The notes below the pieces were generated by a model that did no database searches, was not told where the DNA came from, and saw only the letters and a program-made list of their open reading frames with translations. This document shows, piece by piece, positions 12,321-24,278 of a DNA stretch of 64,000 bases. Origin of the DNA: Sternotherus odoratus. Taxonomy: Eukaryota > Chordata > Testudines > Kinosternidae. Numbering within the stretch: position 1 is the first letter of the stretch; each line of letters begins with the position of its first letter. Position numbers and translations under genes: made by a program. The stretch spans positions 57,707,442-57,771,441 of the forward strand of contig JAVMKO010000005.1 of assembly GCA_032164245.1 (NCBI GenBank), in the 5' to 3' direction.

Positions 12321-14813
12321 ACTTAATTTCTAAAGGCTTCTGGCCTATGAGTTTGGGGTACTGGTCAATCCCAAGAATTCTACAAATATGTAATAAATAC
12401 AGAACTGTAAGTCTTTTAAAAACACATCCGAGAAGATAAGGAGAGCAGTTATAGTTGACAAATAAAAATAAAATAGTTTGTTTCCCAGATTGTGGTGAGT
12501 GCCCAATACGTAAGGTGAGAGATTTCAGCCTGAAACTGAAAGCATGGAAGGTCAAGCCAGAGATCCAGGAAACATCATCAGCCTGGAAACTTCGGATTTC
12601 GTAGAAGAAAAGGCTCTAATTCTGGATCCGACTAGTTTAATCAAAATATCTTTGACTCCTCCTGTGGTCCTAAATATATACATATATCTGTTCACCACTC
12701 ATCTGTTCCTAGTTTCCCTGGAGCTGTAGAATTAGCAGCTGTTTAGAAAAGAAAACTATAAAGCAAACCAGATAACTTCATGTGAGGTGACTTGGCTGAT
12801 TTGTGACTTGTTTTTCAGATGTCCCTGCTGGCCCAAATGTAGGTGCCTCCTTTTGTTGATACTTATATTTCTTCTTAGTTCAGGGTGATCGAATATACGT
12901 GGTACTAGTGATACCTCATAGGTGTCTGGCTTTCTCTAAACAAATTGCCGCCAAATAAATGCTTTTCATTCCGTAGAGTTTTTAATTTTTTTCCCACACC
13001 GTTTAACCTTCCTGTTCCTCCCTGTATTCTTCTCCTGCAGAGGGTGAGCATTTAAGGCTCTGTTCCTGTGAATTTGATTAGGGGGTTATAGTACATGTGA
13101 TGTATTTTAATGTGATTAGAGTTGCATGAGTTGAGCTGGTTCCACAGTAGCTGTGTAAAGGAGCTGCTTTGATCTGATAGATTTGATAGTTTCCAGAAAT
13201 TACAGAGCTTGTATTCTGACAGTGTTAAAGCTAAATGGGCTTTCTGCGTAATAGGCAACTGTACGTGTGTAGAACATATTTATTTTAGTCAGGGCTAAGG
13301 AGGCTTTGCATCTGGCACTTAGGCTACTATAGGCAGCAAGAGTGATGAGGAATAGCTGGTGATGTCAGGTAGAATAGATGATAAAATTATTAAATTATGT
13401 AGCATTGTCTAATCTGCTCACACAGCTTTGCCTGTTACAAGTGACAAACTAATATGCCATCAAACTTGACAGCCCTCTTAGTTTATTGTAGAAACTCAAC
13501 ATAAACTGTCGTTCGCGTTCTCGAGACGCGATGTGTTTCAGATAAGGAGAAATATATTCCTCTGGCACTCTTTAAAAATGTACACTCAGCTGTGAATGTT
13601 CTATGTAGGAAAACATGCAGTCCTGCTTCTAATAACAAATTCAGCTGAGTACATATACTCATTCTCCCTGCCTCCTTTTGTAGGGGTCTGCAGAACCCAG
13701 TTTTGTTAGAGTTTAAACTTTGATTAACAGAAATTCAGCATGTTTTATGTTAGTTATTCTAAAAATGTGTAGGGATGGCTCATATAATGGTAACACCATG
13801 ACTTCAATGGAGCTACCCTGATTTAGACTGTTCAGTCTCACTCCACCACTGAAGTAGGTATTATATAAATTGTTAAAGGTGAGTGGGTGGTAGAACTGCA
13901 AATAGAACCCAGGAGTACTGACTAACTCTTGGCTCCGGGCTCTAATCACTGTGTCCAGTTTCCACCCACTTGTGATTGTCATCCTCACAAAAATGAAAAA
14001 CTAAGAGCATTAGTTTGAGCCAGGCCTAGTCTGGGGCAGATGCCGGGCAAATTTCACTATAACATCTCTGCCAATGCTTCTAAGTTCTGGCCTGTAATAT
14101 CTATACTGTTAAACTTTGGTCCCCTTTTATAAAGATCATGATAACTATGTGGTGGTATTGTAATAGTGTTGCTAAAGACATGGACATTAAACTGTCTTCT
14201 GCTGGTCTGATCCAAGACCTACACTTTCATAGAGGCAAAGAGCTTTGCTGTTACACTGACCCTCTGCTCTATGGAGACGACACTAAACTGTTGAGAACAT
14301 GTTACGTTTTACAATATATATATATAGCCAAATATTACCCTCAGATATGCTGGTATAAATCTTCAGTTAATTTACAGTGCAATAATTGAGGGCAGAATTT
14401 GATAGATGTGATTAAATATAGCAAATGCAGATTGCTGTGGTTTATAGGTTTTATTGGCATGTGTTTGGCGTGGCTTGCATAATTCTTGCTGTTAGAGCCT
14501 TTATCCCATTCACTCATGTATCCGCTATATCTCAGCTAATCTGCAGAATTCTGCTCTCAGTTACTCTGTTATGGGCTCCACCAAAAAAGCTTCTGGTTTA
14601 AAAAAATAACTGTTTTTATTTCTGCCTTTCTTAAATGTAGTGTCTAACCATTTATTTAATAATGTTATTTTCCCTTTTTGGGGGGTTAAAAGCAGACATA
14701 GAGTTAGGGTTCCATAGGGGCTAATATGGCATCCCTAACCTTTCCAGAAGACAAATAAATCCTATCCCTTAAATAAACGAAACCACTAGTTTTTATCTAT
14801 CTGCTCTCTAGAG
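12321..14813. other. AT-rich DNA with one SINE remnant
   Basis: No gene recognised. It holds a reverse MIR-like remnant at 13838-13955 and an isolated cluster of six CpGs in 21 bp at 13510-13530. Nothing else could be assigned. Confidence 0.45.
13838..13955 (-). repeat. MIR-like SINE fragment
   Basis: On the reverse strand it shows the MIR-type order. On the plus strand this reads 'AGAACCCAGGAGTACTGACT' then 'GGCTCCGGGCTCTAATCACTG', the complement of the A/B-box half of the tRNA-derived SINE. Diverged and partial. Confidence 0.55.
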
Positions 14814-15047
14814 CAGTGATGGCGAACCCGTGGCACGCGTGCCGCTGCCGGCACGCCGAGCCGTCTCTGTGGGCACGCCGTCAAAACGCCGGAGCAGAGG
14901 GGCGGGGTCAGTAAGAGGCGGGCGGGCGGTGGAGGAGGAAGTGAAAGGACGGCCGGAGCCCGGGAAGGAGAGCGGAGGCGGGGCCGAGGCAGGAGGCGAG
15001 GCAAGGCAAGAAGGAGAGCGGAGGCGGGGCCGAGGCGCGGCGCGAGG

Positions 15048-15716
15048 CAGGAGGCGAGGCGAGGCAAGGCAAGGGGAGGGAAGGCAAGGCAAGGGGAGGC
15101 AAGGCAAGGCAAGGGGGGGGAGGCAAGGCAAGGCAAGGCAAGGGGGGGAGGCAAGGCAAGGGGGGGAGGCAAGGCAGGGGGGGAGGCAAGGCAAGGGGGG
15201 AGGCAAGGCAAGGCGGGGGGGGGAGGCAAGGCAAGGCAAGGGGGGGAGGCAAGGCAAGGCAGGGAGGGGAGGCAAGGGGGGGAGGCAAGGCAAGGCAGGG
15301 GGGGAGGCAAGGCAAGGCAAGGGGGGGAGGCAAGGCAAGGCAAGGGGGGGGAGGCAAGGCAAGGCAAGGGGGGGAGACAAGGGGGGGAGGCAAGGCAAGG
15401 CAAGGGGGGGGAGGCAAGGCAAGGCAAGGGGGGGAGACAAGGGGGGGAAGGCAAGGCAAGGGGGGGAGGCAAGGCAAGGCAAGGGGGGGAGGCAAGGGGG
15501 GGGAGGCAAGGCAAGGCAAGGGGGGAGGCAAGGCAAGGCAAGGCAGGGGGGGAGGCAAGGCAAGGGGAGGCAAGGCAAGGCAAGGGGGGGGAGGCAAGGC
15601 AAGGCAAGGGGGGGAGGCAAGGCAAGGGGGGGGAGGCAAGAGGGGGAGGCAAGGCAAGGCAAGGCGAGGGGCGGGGAGGCAAGGCAAGGCAAGGGGGGGA
15701 GGCAAGGGGAGGCAAG
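15048..15716. repeat. GGCAA / G-run minisatellite
   Basis: A compound tandem repeat. The 5-bp subunit GGCAA is repeated two to four times and followed by a run of about 4-9 G and an A, giving higher-order units mostly of about 17-27 bp. Purines are almost entirely on the plus strand. Units vary in subunit number, which is typical of slippage or unequal exchange. The G runs could form G-quadruplexes. Confidence 0.92.
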
Positions 15717-15866
15717 GCCGGGGGGGGGCGAGCCGCGCTGCTGAGGCCGGGGGGGGGGGGGGGTGAGCCGCGCTGCTGAGGCCGGGGGGGTGAGCTGCGC
15801 TGCTGAGGCCGGGGGGGGGGGGGGGTGAGCCGCGCTGCTGAGGCCGGGGGGGGGGGGGTCCCGAGT
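15713..15866. repeat. GC-rich tandem repeat AGGCCG(G)nTGAGCCGCGCTGCTG
   Basis: Four units carry GAGCCGCGCTGCTGAGGCCGG or a one-base variant, at about 15728, 15764, 15791 and 15827. They are separated by G runs of variable length. A near-identical motif (GAGCCGCGCCGCTGAGGC) occurs inside another hAT MITE at 45959. Confidence 0.85.
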
Positions 15867-15962
15867 CGAGCGGGGGTGTTGGCACTTTGAAAAAAAACAC
15901 GTCGTTTTGGTTTGCAGTTTGGGCACTTGGGCTCAAAAAGGTTTGCCATCACTGCTCTAGAG

Positions 15963-16439
15963 CATTGTCGTGAGCAAATCTGTTGTTTTAACTTTTTTGG
16001 GGGGGACACCTCCTCATTTTTTCTCTTACTAAAAATTCCTGAAAAGAGCCGATCCAGATTAGCAAAAATTTGGGACGCCCGTGAAGTATCTAACATGATA
16101 AAAAAATAGAATTAATGTATAGGATCAGGGTCATTAAGATCCCAAACTAATCAGAGACTGATTTAGCTTTGAATTACATCTGATTTCATCTCTGCTTGAT
16201 GTGGGAAGACAAAAGGAATGGTAACAAGTGAAGAGTCTGAACTGTTTAAAGACCAAACTTCTCCAGTAGAAAAAACAGGAGGAAGAAGATGAGACTCAGC
16301 TTGCTTTATTTATACCTTAATTTTTTTCAGATTTGTTGTTTTACTCACAGAAGATAGTGTTAGCTTTTCTTTAATATTCAGCCACTAAATGCTCATACTT
16401 GACAAAGAGGAGGAATAGCTTTGGCATCTTATTTGCTTC
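15963..16439. other. Single-copy-looking DNA
   Basis: AT-rich, no gene, repeat family or RNA recognised. Confidence 0.4.
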
Positions 16440-16585
16440 ATTTCTGTTGATCACCAGGGGATGGGTTACTTGATGATTATCTGTTCTGTTCATTCCCTCT
16501 GAAGCCCCTGGCATTGGCCACTGTGAGAAGACAGGATACTGGGCTAGACTGACCCAATATGGCCTTTCTTGTGTCTTATGACAGC
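16440..16585 (+). mobile_element. CR1 LINE 3' end fragment
   Basis: Contains the CR1 3' untranslated segment 'CCTGGCATTGGCCACTG', 'GGATACTGGGCTAGACTGAC' and 'CCCAATATGGCC'. No coding part remains. It ends just after the last motif near 16585. Confidence 0.85.
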
Positions 16586-17960
16586 TTTTGAGTGTGTCTT
16601 CCAGATACTGCCCAACTGGTGAAATAGTGTATGCTCTTCCATACGCGAAGGGTATTTTGTGGAATGAGTTTTCAGTTGGGTGTATTTCTGTTATAACCAT
16701 ACAGACGATAGAACCTGTTTTACCTCCAACAGCATTGCTTTGGTTTGCTTCCACTTTGTTTCATGAGATTAATTTTGATGATGAAACTGTGAGACCTTAA
16801 TTGAGTTTCCCAACTACACAACATCGCAACAGTAAGCTTGTGTTTAAAGAAATATTGCACAGTACAGAAATATAATCATCAGATCTCTTTATTTAACAGG
16901 TTGTTTCCATATGGCAGAGTGAGCATCTTTATTCTGCCCATGACATGTCGTTTCTAGTCATTTTATAAAATTGAGTGAAATCTCTTATATTTAACAAACC
17001 AGGTGTGCTTTTCAAATGTTAATATTAAAAAAAAAAAAAAAAACCTGGACAGGTGAGCTGGTTTGTTTTTTCTTTGTTTTTGGTAGGGAAGTGTACTTTG
17101 TCTGAGTATGGTATAAATAATATGATAATAATAAATAACTTAAGTATCTTTTGTCCAACAAGCTCTTTAATGACAATAGTAAAGGTTTAGCTAAAGTAAC
17201 CCACATCAACCTAGGTTGGCTTTCTTAGTAGGGATGGTTGAAAAATAGTAAGTCTCATCTGCAAATATTTTTATAAAAATTGAGATTATTTTTGTTTCAA
17301 ATAACTATTGGGCTTTTTGGTAATGTAATTTTTTTGGGGACTTTTGCAAATGATTGACAACTTTTTTGGTATCTTCCCCCCCTTTTCTCTCCTCCCCCAA
17401 ATATGTGCGCACACAGAGTAAAAACAACTACTTTTTGTTACTCCTTTTGAGTTGTTAATTCCTTGTCTGTATGCAGAACAATTCCATTAAGGGGCTCTGG
17501 TGACTTGCTAAAATCACAATAGCTAAGTAGAAAATCTGCAGTATTTTTTGAGAACCTCCATATAGAATTTCCTTCTATTAAATCATCGGTTATTTTATTT
17601 TTATTAGATTAGATATTTTTCCATATTTCCCACACTCTATTCCAAGAAAATAATCAGTGTTGATACTGTTTTAATGGTGGAAGTGGTAGATTAGGAGTTT
17701 GGCATATCCATTGAGCAATAATGAGGGTGTTCACTGCTATTCAGAGAGAAGACATTTGCTCCACCCAAAAAAATAGGTACATGTAATTTTTATTTATATA
17801 GTTTCAGGGCCTGTTAAAATTTTAAAATGCACCAGAGTTTTTGGACAACAAAACAGTCTTCTGTTGGACTTTAAAAAAGCACTAATAGTGTGGTGCATTG
17901 CAAGGCCAGCAAAAGAGTGCTTACACAATCCTGATCTAAAGCCCACAGAAGGTAGTCTTT
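16586..17960. other. AT-rich DNA with an A tract
   Basis: No gene recognised. A poly-A run lies near 17026-17043 but no retroelement could be tied to it. Confidence 0.4.
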
Positions 17961-18667
17961 GGGCATGGTTAGACTGGCGCTTTGCAGCGCAAAAACCCTC
18001 CTGTAGCGCTATAATTTTCATAGTGAACACACTTCAAAGGGAGATTTTGCGCAATGACTCCCTGTTTAAAGCACAAGTGTTAAACTTCCTTTTCCAGAGT
18101 GATAAGCCTTTTTGCGATAACGTTATAGCGCAAGGGTGGAAATGTGGACACCAATGGGATCTCTTGCATGCCTCCAAGCCATGTAAAGCCATCAGCAAGC
18201 CATTGAAGGCCATCAGCAAGCCATTAAAGACAATCAACTTGCCATGTAAGGCAAATGATGTGAGGTGTTGTTTTATAAAAGCGGAAGTAGCTTTGCAGTT
18301 TCTCTCTAACAACTCACACAGCAAATAATCAGTGAAAATGCTTGCGGACGGAGCTGTGTGTCTGAAATAGACAGCCTGTCAGTTTTCGCTAATGAAAACT
18401 AACTGACAGCCAGATCTCATCTCCCTGTGAACAACTTCCCAGTTCCCCCTCACCCTCCTCCTTTGCAAAACACGTTGCACCCAGCTGAATGCTGGGATAC
18501 CTGCCCTATCCCGCAACTGCTACTGCCGGCAGAAGCGTGACAAATGTATCCATTATTTTGCGCTACAAGGTTTCAATTTGTACAGTCTCTAGCATGATAC
18601 CTATTGCGCTACATTGGGAAGCGCTACAAATAAACGTGCTACAATCTTCAGTCTAACCATACCCCTA
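17961..18667. mobile_element. hAT-like palindromic DNA element
   Basis: Perfect 8-bp target duplication TAGTCTTT (17953-17960 and 18668-18675). Ends inverted: GGGCATGGTTAGACTG left, and GGGTATGGTTAGACTG as the reverse complement of the right end (15 of 16). The subterminal zones carry several GCGCTACA/TGTAGCGC-type motifs (near 18004, 18124, 18560, 18607, 18621). No transposase is visible. A 154-codon frame beginning before the left end (17864-18328) crosses the boundary and is not credible. Confidence 0.88.
18178..18252 (+). repeat. 21-bp tandem repeat, 3.6 copies
   Basis: Units start at 18178, 18199, 18220 and 18241 (partial), each beginning GCCAT. The period is a multiple of three, so the array stays open in one frame, but no protein is supported. 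It lies inside the hAT-like element. Confidence 0.85.
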
Positions 18668-18998
18668 TAGTCTTTGAGTCTTTCCATTTATACTAACTGA
18701 CTTTGGATCAGGCCTCAGAAACTGTTTTGTTGTAAAAGGCAAAAATTAAGTCAGTACCCATTTTACCCTCTACACTGGCACTAAAGCTCCACAAACTTAC
18801 TCTAAAATCCTATAGAATTATACTGATAGGAAGGTTCAAAAAAACCCTGTAGAAGAAACTAAGTAATAGAATTTAATGAAGAAGTATAAGTATAAACCTT
18901 CTTTCTGCTGACTTGGGAATACTGACCGAGCTCATTAATGGGTGTTGTTTACCAATGTTGAAAACATGGGTGTTTAAAATGTTAAAAAGGAGGCAGTG

Positions 18999-19121
18999 TA
19001 GGGTGACCAGATAGCAAGTGTGAAAAATCGGGACAGGGGATGGGGGGTAATAGGAGCCTATATTTAAAAAAGCCCCAAATATTGGGACTGCCCCTATAAA
19101 ATGGGACATCTGGTCACCTTA
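18999..19121. mobile_element. 123-bp hAT MITE
   Basis: Perfect 8-bp duplication AGGCAGTG (18991-18998 and 19122-19129). The ends TAGGGTGACCAGAT and TAAGGTGACCAGAT (right as reverse complement) match at 13 of 14 positions. The inside has 'ATCGGGACAGGGGATGGGGG' and no coding capacity. The duplication is not TA-centred. Confidence 0.95.
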
Positions 19122-19129
19122 AGGCAGTG

Positions 19130-19320
19130 TGGTCTAATTGTTGAATAGGGCAGTGGTCCCAGATCAGTGGTCTATTTCTGCCTCTGCCACTGACTTCCTG
19201 TGTGACCCCTGCTAGTCACTGTCGTGTCTCTGTGCCTCAGTTTCTACTCTCACCCGTAATCTTGTTTAAAAATGTTTAAACTGAAAACTCATCAAGGCAG
19301 GGATATCTTGTGTTTTCATA
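19130..19320 (+). repeat. MIR-like SINE
   Basis: Shows 'GCCTCTGCCACTGACTTCC', 'TGTGTGACC' and 'CTCTGTGCCTCAGTTTC', then 'CATCAAGGCAGGGATATC', the standard order of a MIR/CORE-type SINE. It begins next to the 18999-19121 MITE, whose target copy AGGCAGTG may lie in its 5' end. Confidence 0.72.
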
Positions 19321-20182
19321 TGTTTGTTCCAGGCTGGAGAAAATGGAATTAAGGCCATTTAAACCATGATCTACATCTTAATTTTTTTTAAATGGTTTCA
19401 ATCAGGGTGAGGCTTTATAAAATGAATTTGTGATATTGCACTTTAGATTAACAAATCTAGATTTAGATTTAACTTCATTACAAATTAATTAAACCATAAA
19501 TGTTAGGGTTTTTCAAATGCCACTACTTTTGTGGTATCTTATTTGAATTTTACACAATAGGCACAAGAAAATACTACAAACTATTGTCTTGATCATCTAC
19601 ACACTTGAAATCAATGTAATCATTGGAAAGATTTCACCGTTAAACTGGTACACGAATTTAATCTCAGGTGTAGTCCCATTGAAGTTAACAGGGCTATCCT
19701 TGTTAGCAAAGTGAAGTACTGTATGTGCATAAGTGTTAGCTGTATCAGAGGCTAAAATTGTGTATTTATTAAAAACTTAGTGGCATACCGTCTTTATCAC
19801 CCCAAAACAGAAATGCTTTAGCATTAACATTGAAAAGCTATTTAGATTTTCAATAAACTTGCACAGTTATTGTACACTTCTTTGTACACAGGCCCAAATT
19901 GATTTGAGTACAATCTGATGGACCTTCAGATGGAAACCCTCACAGAAGAGTTTAGCCTGGTTGTAGCATTTCAGCTTTCTTGACATGTGGCAGTTCAATA
20001 TATTGGAAGGTGGTGCTGGTTGCAAATATAGTCCAGACTTTTTGCTTATGAGTTTAGAGTTTATGATCTTCTGGCAGTAAGGATGCTAATGAGGCATTGC
20101 ACTTGCCCTTTTCAGCATAGATGAATATGTTGAGTGTGAAATTTCTTAGTAGAAATGGTAAAATCTGCTAATAATGAGGATT
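19321..20182. other. AT-rich single-copy-looking DNA
   Basis: No gene or recognised repeat. Short frames without support. Confidence 0.4.
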
Positions 20183-20190
20183 GATTAGAG

Positions 20191-21206
20191 CAGGGGTGGG
20201 TAACCTCTGGCCCGTGGGCCTTATACAGCCCGCCAAGCGATTCTGTCCGGCCCGCGGTGGGGCCAGGGATGGGCCGCAGCCGCCGGCCAGGGATGTGCGT
20301 GGGGCGCCAGGCCGGGGCGGCTCGCGCCTGGGGGAGTAGCCGGCGCCGGGACGGCTCGTGCCTGGCTGAGCCGCTGGCACCGGGATGCACGCGGGCCGCC
20401 AGGCTGGGGCGGCTCGCGCATGGAGGAGCCGCTGGCGCCGCGTGGCCCCCAGGCAGGGGCGGCTTGCACCTGGGGGAGCCGCCGGTGCTGGGACGGCTTG
20501 TGCCTGGCTGAGCCACTGGCACCGGGATGCACGCGGGCCGCCAGGCTGGGGCGGCTCGCGCATGGAGGAGCCGTTGGCGCCGCGTGGCCCCCAGGCGGGG
20601 GCGGCTTGCGCCTGGGGGAGCCGCCGGCGCCGGGATGCCACCGCATGGAGGAGCCACTGCGCGGGGGGAGGCTGGGCTGGGGGGCAGGCAAGGGAGCGGT
20701 GTGTGGGGGAGGCCAGGCTGGGCGGGCGGGGAGGGGGGAAGGAGACTAGTCTGGATGGGGTGGGTGAGGCGTGGGTGCGGGAGGGAAGGAGGTTTGGTGG
20801 GGGGGAGGCTGGACTGGGCGGGTCAGGCATGGGGGGGCAGGAGGCTGGGTTGGGAGTGGGAGGGGGGGAGGAGGTTAGGTTGGGTGGGATGGGCCGGGCC
20901 AGGCAGGGGTGGGGGAGGAAAGGCGGTTAGATGGCGGGAGGCTGGGCGGGGGTAAATGAAGATCACCCCTACACCCCGGCTGATAGCGGGAGCTGATTGG
21001 GGCAGACGGCAGGACCCCGGCTGGCAAGGGGCCAGCGGGGGAAACCCCAAAGCAGTGCAGGGCTAAGCACTCTGCCTGCCACTGCTGGTCTCAGCTCCCG
21101 TTGCTAGCCTGGGCTTCCCGGGGGGGGGGGGGGGGGGAAAGCGGCCCACGAATGACATTATAAATGGCCAAATGGCCCTTGACAGAAAAAAGGTTCCCCA
21201 CCCCTG
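20191..21206. mobile_element. 1.0-kb hAT MITE with GC-rich repeats
   Basis: Perfect 8-bp duplication GATTAGAG (20183-20190 and 21207-21214). The inverted ends CAGGGGTGGGTAACC and CAGGGGTGGGGAACC match at 14 of 15 positions. The inside is strongly GC-rich, with a 142-bp direct repeat, a G-rich degenerate stretch and a G run near 21119-21136. The many overlapping frames on both strands arise from the repeat and are not genes. Confidence 0.95.
20296..20660. repeat. 142-bp direct repeat
   Basis: Identical landmarks recur 142 bp apart: ATGCACGCGGGCCGCCAGG at 20385 and 20527. A partial preceding copy starts at about 20296 and the last copy is cut near 20660. Copies differ by scattered substitutions, so the duplication is not very recent. 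Confidence 0.85.
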
Positions 21207-21214
21207 GATTAGAG

Positions 21215-24200
21215 AAACAAGAACAAAACCTCCACTTTAACAATTTAATACTTTAAATATTAAAAATAGAAACAAAGGAACTAGCAATGTCTAAAACATA
21301 AAATAAAAATCTGATTTTTGAAATTAAAAGAAACAAATCTCTTTGTACACCATGTTTTTTTAGTGCCCAGTCCAGCGAGGCCCTGATCTCAGTTGAGATA
21401 TGTGGGCAATACTGCAATATATATAATAATTGAAATAATCTGCTTTAGGGATGCCTGAGGAGCGATCTGGTATGGTTAATGGATGAATAAAATCCCTAAC
21501 CATGTTTTGGAATAGTGCCTCTTATTTTTCTTATCCAAATCTGTTATAAACCCACTCAAAACTAGCACTTGGATAAAGGAAAAGTGTAGGTACAGGACTT
21601 GGGTTAAATGTGCCTGTTGAGGATTTTTGTTTTATTTAGGTTTCTAGAGTTCTCCCAAGAGTGGTACTGCTTTAGTTTGTTGGGTTTTTTTCACCTTCTG
21701 AATAGATGTCAAAAGAGAAGAATCTGTTAAGAAGCATGAACTGAAGATGGGCTCAAAAGTGGTTTAGTAATGAAGGAATGAAAATAAAGTTCATTTGTGG
21801 AGCTAAGCCTCCTGGGAAAGTCATTTGGGACGTCCCAAATTCTTCCCCTTACGTGGCTCTGGTGGAGTTGGAGTAGTCAAGATGGCTACATGTGTGTGTG
21901 TGCGCGGGGGGGGGGGGGGGTTTGGAATCAGTGGTATAATGGACAGCGTTTTGCTTTTGTAGTACTGGGAGTTGGCGTAAAAGAGCAAGGCTTCTAATTC
22001 TCTCGCTAGGTGTTTTCTGATGGTTTTAATTGCAGGTACCTCTTTTCTTTGGTGTAGATTTAATAAAATTAAACTCCTGGCAGTTAACATATTGAATTTG
22101 GAGTTTCCAGGGCCTGATCCAACTCCCATTGAAGTCAATGGAAAGACTTCCTTTGATTTCAATGGCAGCTGGATTGAGTGCCTACATGCCACATGCGGAG
22201 TACCGCAGTGCCTACATGCCACGAAGTGCCATACTGGAAAGTGCCTGCCCATGTTATATGCCTGCATATTTGCATTCCACCTCATCATCACTGAATTCTG
22301 GATCTCTGGCTCAGTCTCTGCATAGACTTGCTTCCTTTATTTTAAGCCTCCCATCAGTGTAGTTCCACTGATGGTAATAAAGGGGAGATCACTCACCGGG
22401 GGTGAGGTGATTGCCAGAATTTTTAACACCGTGTTGTTTATGCTGGCTCTGAGCAAGGTTAACGGACAGTGGTAAAAATGCCGGACTCTATGTTAGCATT
22501 AGTGGCTGAAGAACTGTGGGAGACTTCCAGAAAGTCAAATGTAGATACTTTGCAGTGTCTGTCTCTGCTACTTTAGCTCATATAAAAACAAGGTGTGATG
22601 TGGACTACTGGTTAACTGTGTAAATGCAATTGATTTGGTCTGATTCTGCAAGGTATTTTTTTCCCTGGCCATGCCTCGCAGGCCAGACGTCATGTTTTGG
22701 GAAGAGAAGAAGGAATGGACTCACTTTAGCAGTGTCTGATTTAACATCTATTAGCTCTAGTTAATCTAAAACTGCTCTATTGTATGCATCTTTTTTAAAC
22801 AAAACTCCAAAACAACTCAGACGGTTTGGTAATTAACTTGAAATTAGGCCTAGGTTTTCTAGGATTTCTCATACCTTTCAGAAGAGTTTCTTCCTAGCAC
22901 CCACAGAGAAGGAAAGGTTTGTGTCTCAAACCCAGTTGGTTTTCTCTGCTGAATTTTGGTTGAAGTTCAGGTTCACTCAAACAGTAAACTCAAAGTGAAA
23001 CTTCAGTGTGTGAACCCACACACACCAAAAAAGAAAAAGTTGCTGTAACCACAGTTTGACACAGCTCTCTAGTCATTACTTGTTGCTCAACCCCTCTAAT
23101 CTGTGCATGGCAGCTTGCTTCCTCCCTTTCTGGTGAGGTAAACCGATTTCAGCAGGGGAACAGACTAGTGTTTTGAGATCAATGTTACATTTCTAGGGTT
23201 TTATTCAGTGGAGCTTTCTCCCATGAAAACTAGCTGGAGGGTGTTTTAGAGAGGAGCAAAGCTAAACCTTGTTGCCTGTATTCAGATTCTCTAAATTGTG
23301 TATTCAGTGATTTAAGAAGGTAAAACTGAATGGAGGCAGGGTATTTCAGCTATGGCTTCTTTCTCTCTGTCCTTGCATTATGGAGCTGAAACTGGAAAAG
23401 CTTTGAGGAAGTGCCCAGGAGGCTCAGGTGAATGGTTCAAAGTGCTTATGCTTTGGTTGTGAAACGACAGCAGTTTCTGTTTGTGAAAGCAGAGCCTTCC
23501 CAGCCCAGGGGGGGGGGGGGGGAGGAGGGGGAGGCAGGAGGGGGGGGTGGTTAGGCTATGAAGCTGCAGAGGATGTCTGTGTGCAGGGAGATGATTGGCA
23601 GGGCTGGAACGCAACTCATTATGCAAGCTGCAGCAGATAGGGGAAACATTAGTTTATGCCAATTCAAATTGCTCGAGTCCCTAGAGAGCTGGTGATGTGA
23701 TCCACCAGTATGAAATATTCAAGTTTTAATCATTGTTGCCTAGTGGAAGAACTGTAACTCAGTCGCCTCTAAAATGTTTACCCTACTCTACATAAACAAG
23801 TCTGACTATATGGAGAGTGCATGCAAATAAAGAGAGATGTTCCACAGCTATATTTTAAACTTCATTATATATAATTAAGACATTTAAAACATTGTTTTGG
23901 AGACTATTTGTATTACAGCATAACAAGCAGTGTAGAGAGAATGGTGGGAACGAGGTTAGTATTCTGTATGGCTGAAGAAGAATAGGGTATGAAATTTGAA
24001 TATTATGAGTACTATCAGATTAGTGATGGTGCATTGTAAAGAACAGATGCTGAACACTAGTGTTTAGAGCCTCGACTTAAACGTGTGCCTGAAATGCTTT
24101 TGACTTTTTTCGTAAAACCAAACTGTCCGTCTTTCTTTAATGGTTTTTTAAAATAATCCCAAATTTTAGTGCTTTTTACTTCGTTTGGCCATGCAATATG

Positions 24201-24270
24201 ATCTCAATTAGCTAAAAAGTCCTGTTATCCAAAGTAAGGTCATGTCCTATAGTAATTATGTAGATGATGG
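21215..24270. other. Mixed single-copy-looking DNA
   Basis: No gene recognised. It holds a TG/G tract (21891-21920), a palindromic piece of a dispersed amniote repeat with 'CATTGAAGTCAATGG' near 22128-22142, a 15-bp direct repeat GTGCCTACATGCCAC in 22178-22222, and a G14 tract near 23510. Confidence 0.45.
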
Positions 24271-24278
24271 TATATGGT

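Larger units (their letters stand above)
14814..15954. mobile_element. hAT MITE with expanded minisatellite
   Basis: Perfect 8-bp target duplication CTCTAGAG (14806-14813 and 15955-15962). The inverted ends CAGTGATGGCGAACC and CAGTGATGGCAAACC (right end as reverse complement) match at 14 of 15 positions. Between them is about 0.7 kb of GGCAAGGCAAGG-type minisatellite, then four copies of a GC-rich unit. No transposase. The long open frames on both strands (up to 436 codons on the reverse strand) come from the lack of stop codons in the repeat and are Pro/Leu/Ala or Gly/Lys/Arg low-complexity artefacts. Confidence 0.95.

Noticed and set aside
14786..16096. A 436-codon open frame on the reverse strand and two others overlapping it (372 and 342 codons), plus a 304-codon forward frame
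   Set aside because: They come from the stop-poor minisatellite within a hAT MITE. The products are Pro/Leu/Ala or Gly/Lys/Arg low-complexity and shift with unit number.
17864..18328. A 154-codon forward frame
   Set aside because: It crosses the boundary of the hAT-like element at 17961, has no domain and is explained by the in-frame 21-bp repeat.
20112..20955. Several overlapping frames of 109-220 codons on both strands
   Set aside because: They follow the 142-bp repeat of a hAT MITE, with all frames open at once because of GC richness. No domain is seen.
22020..22325. A 101-codon forward frame with several Cys and His
   Set aside because: Part comes from a palindromic dispersed repeat and a 15-bp direct repeat. 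The Cys/His pattern does not form a known zinc finger.
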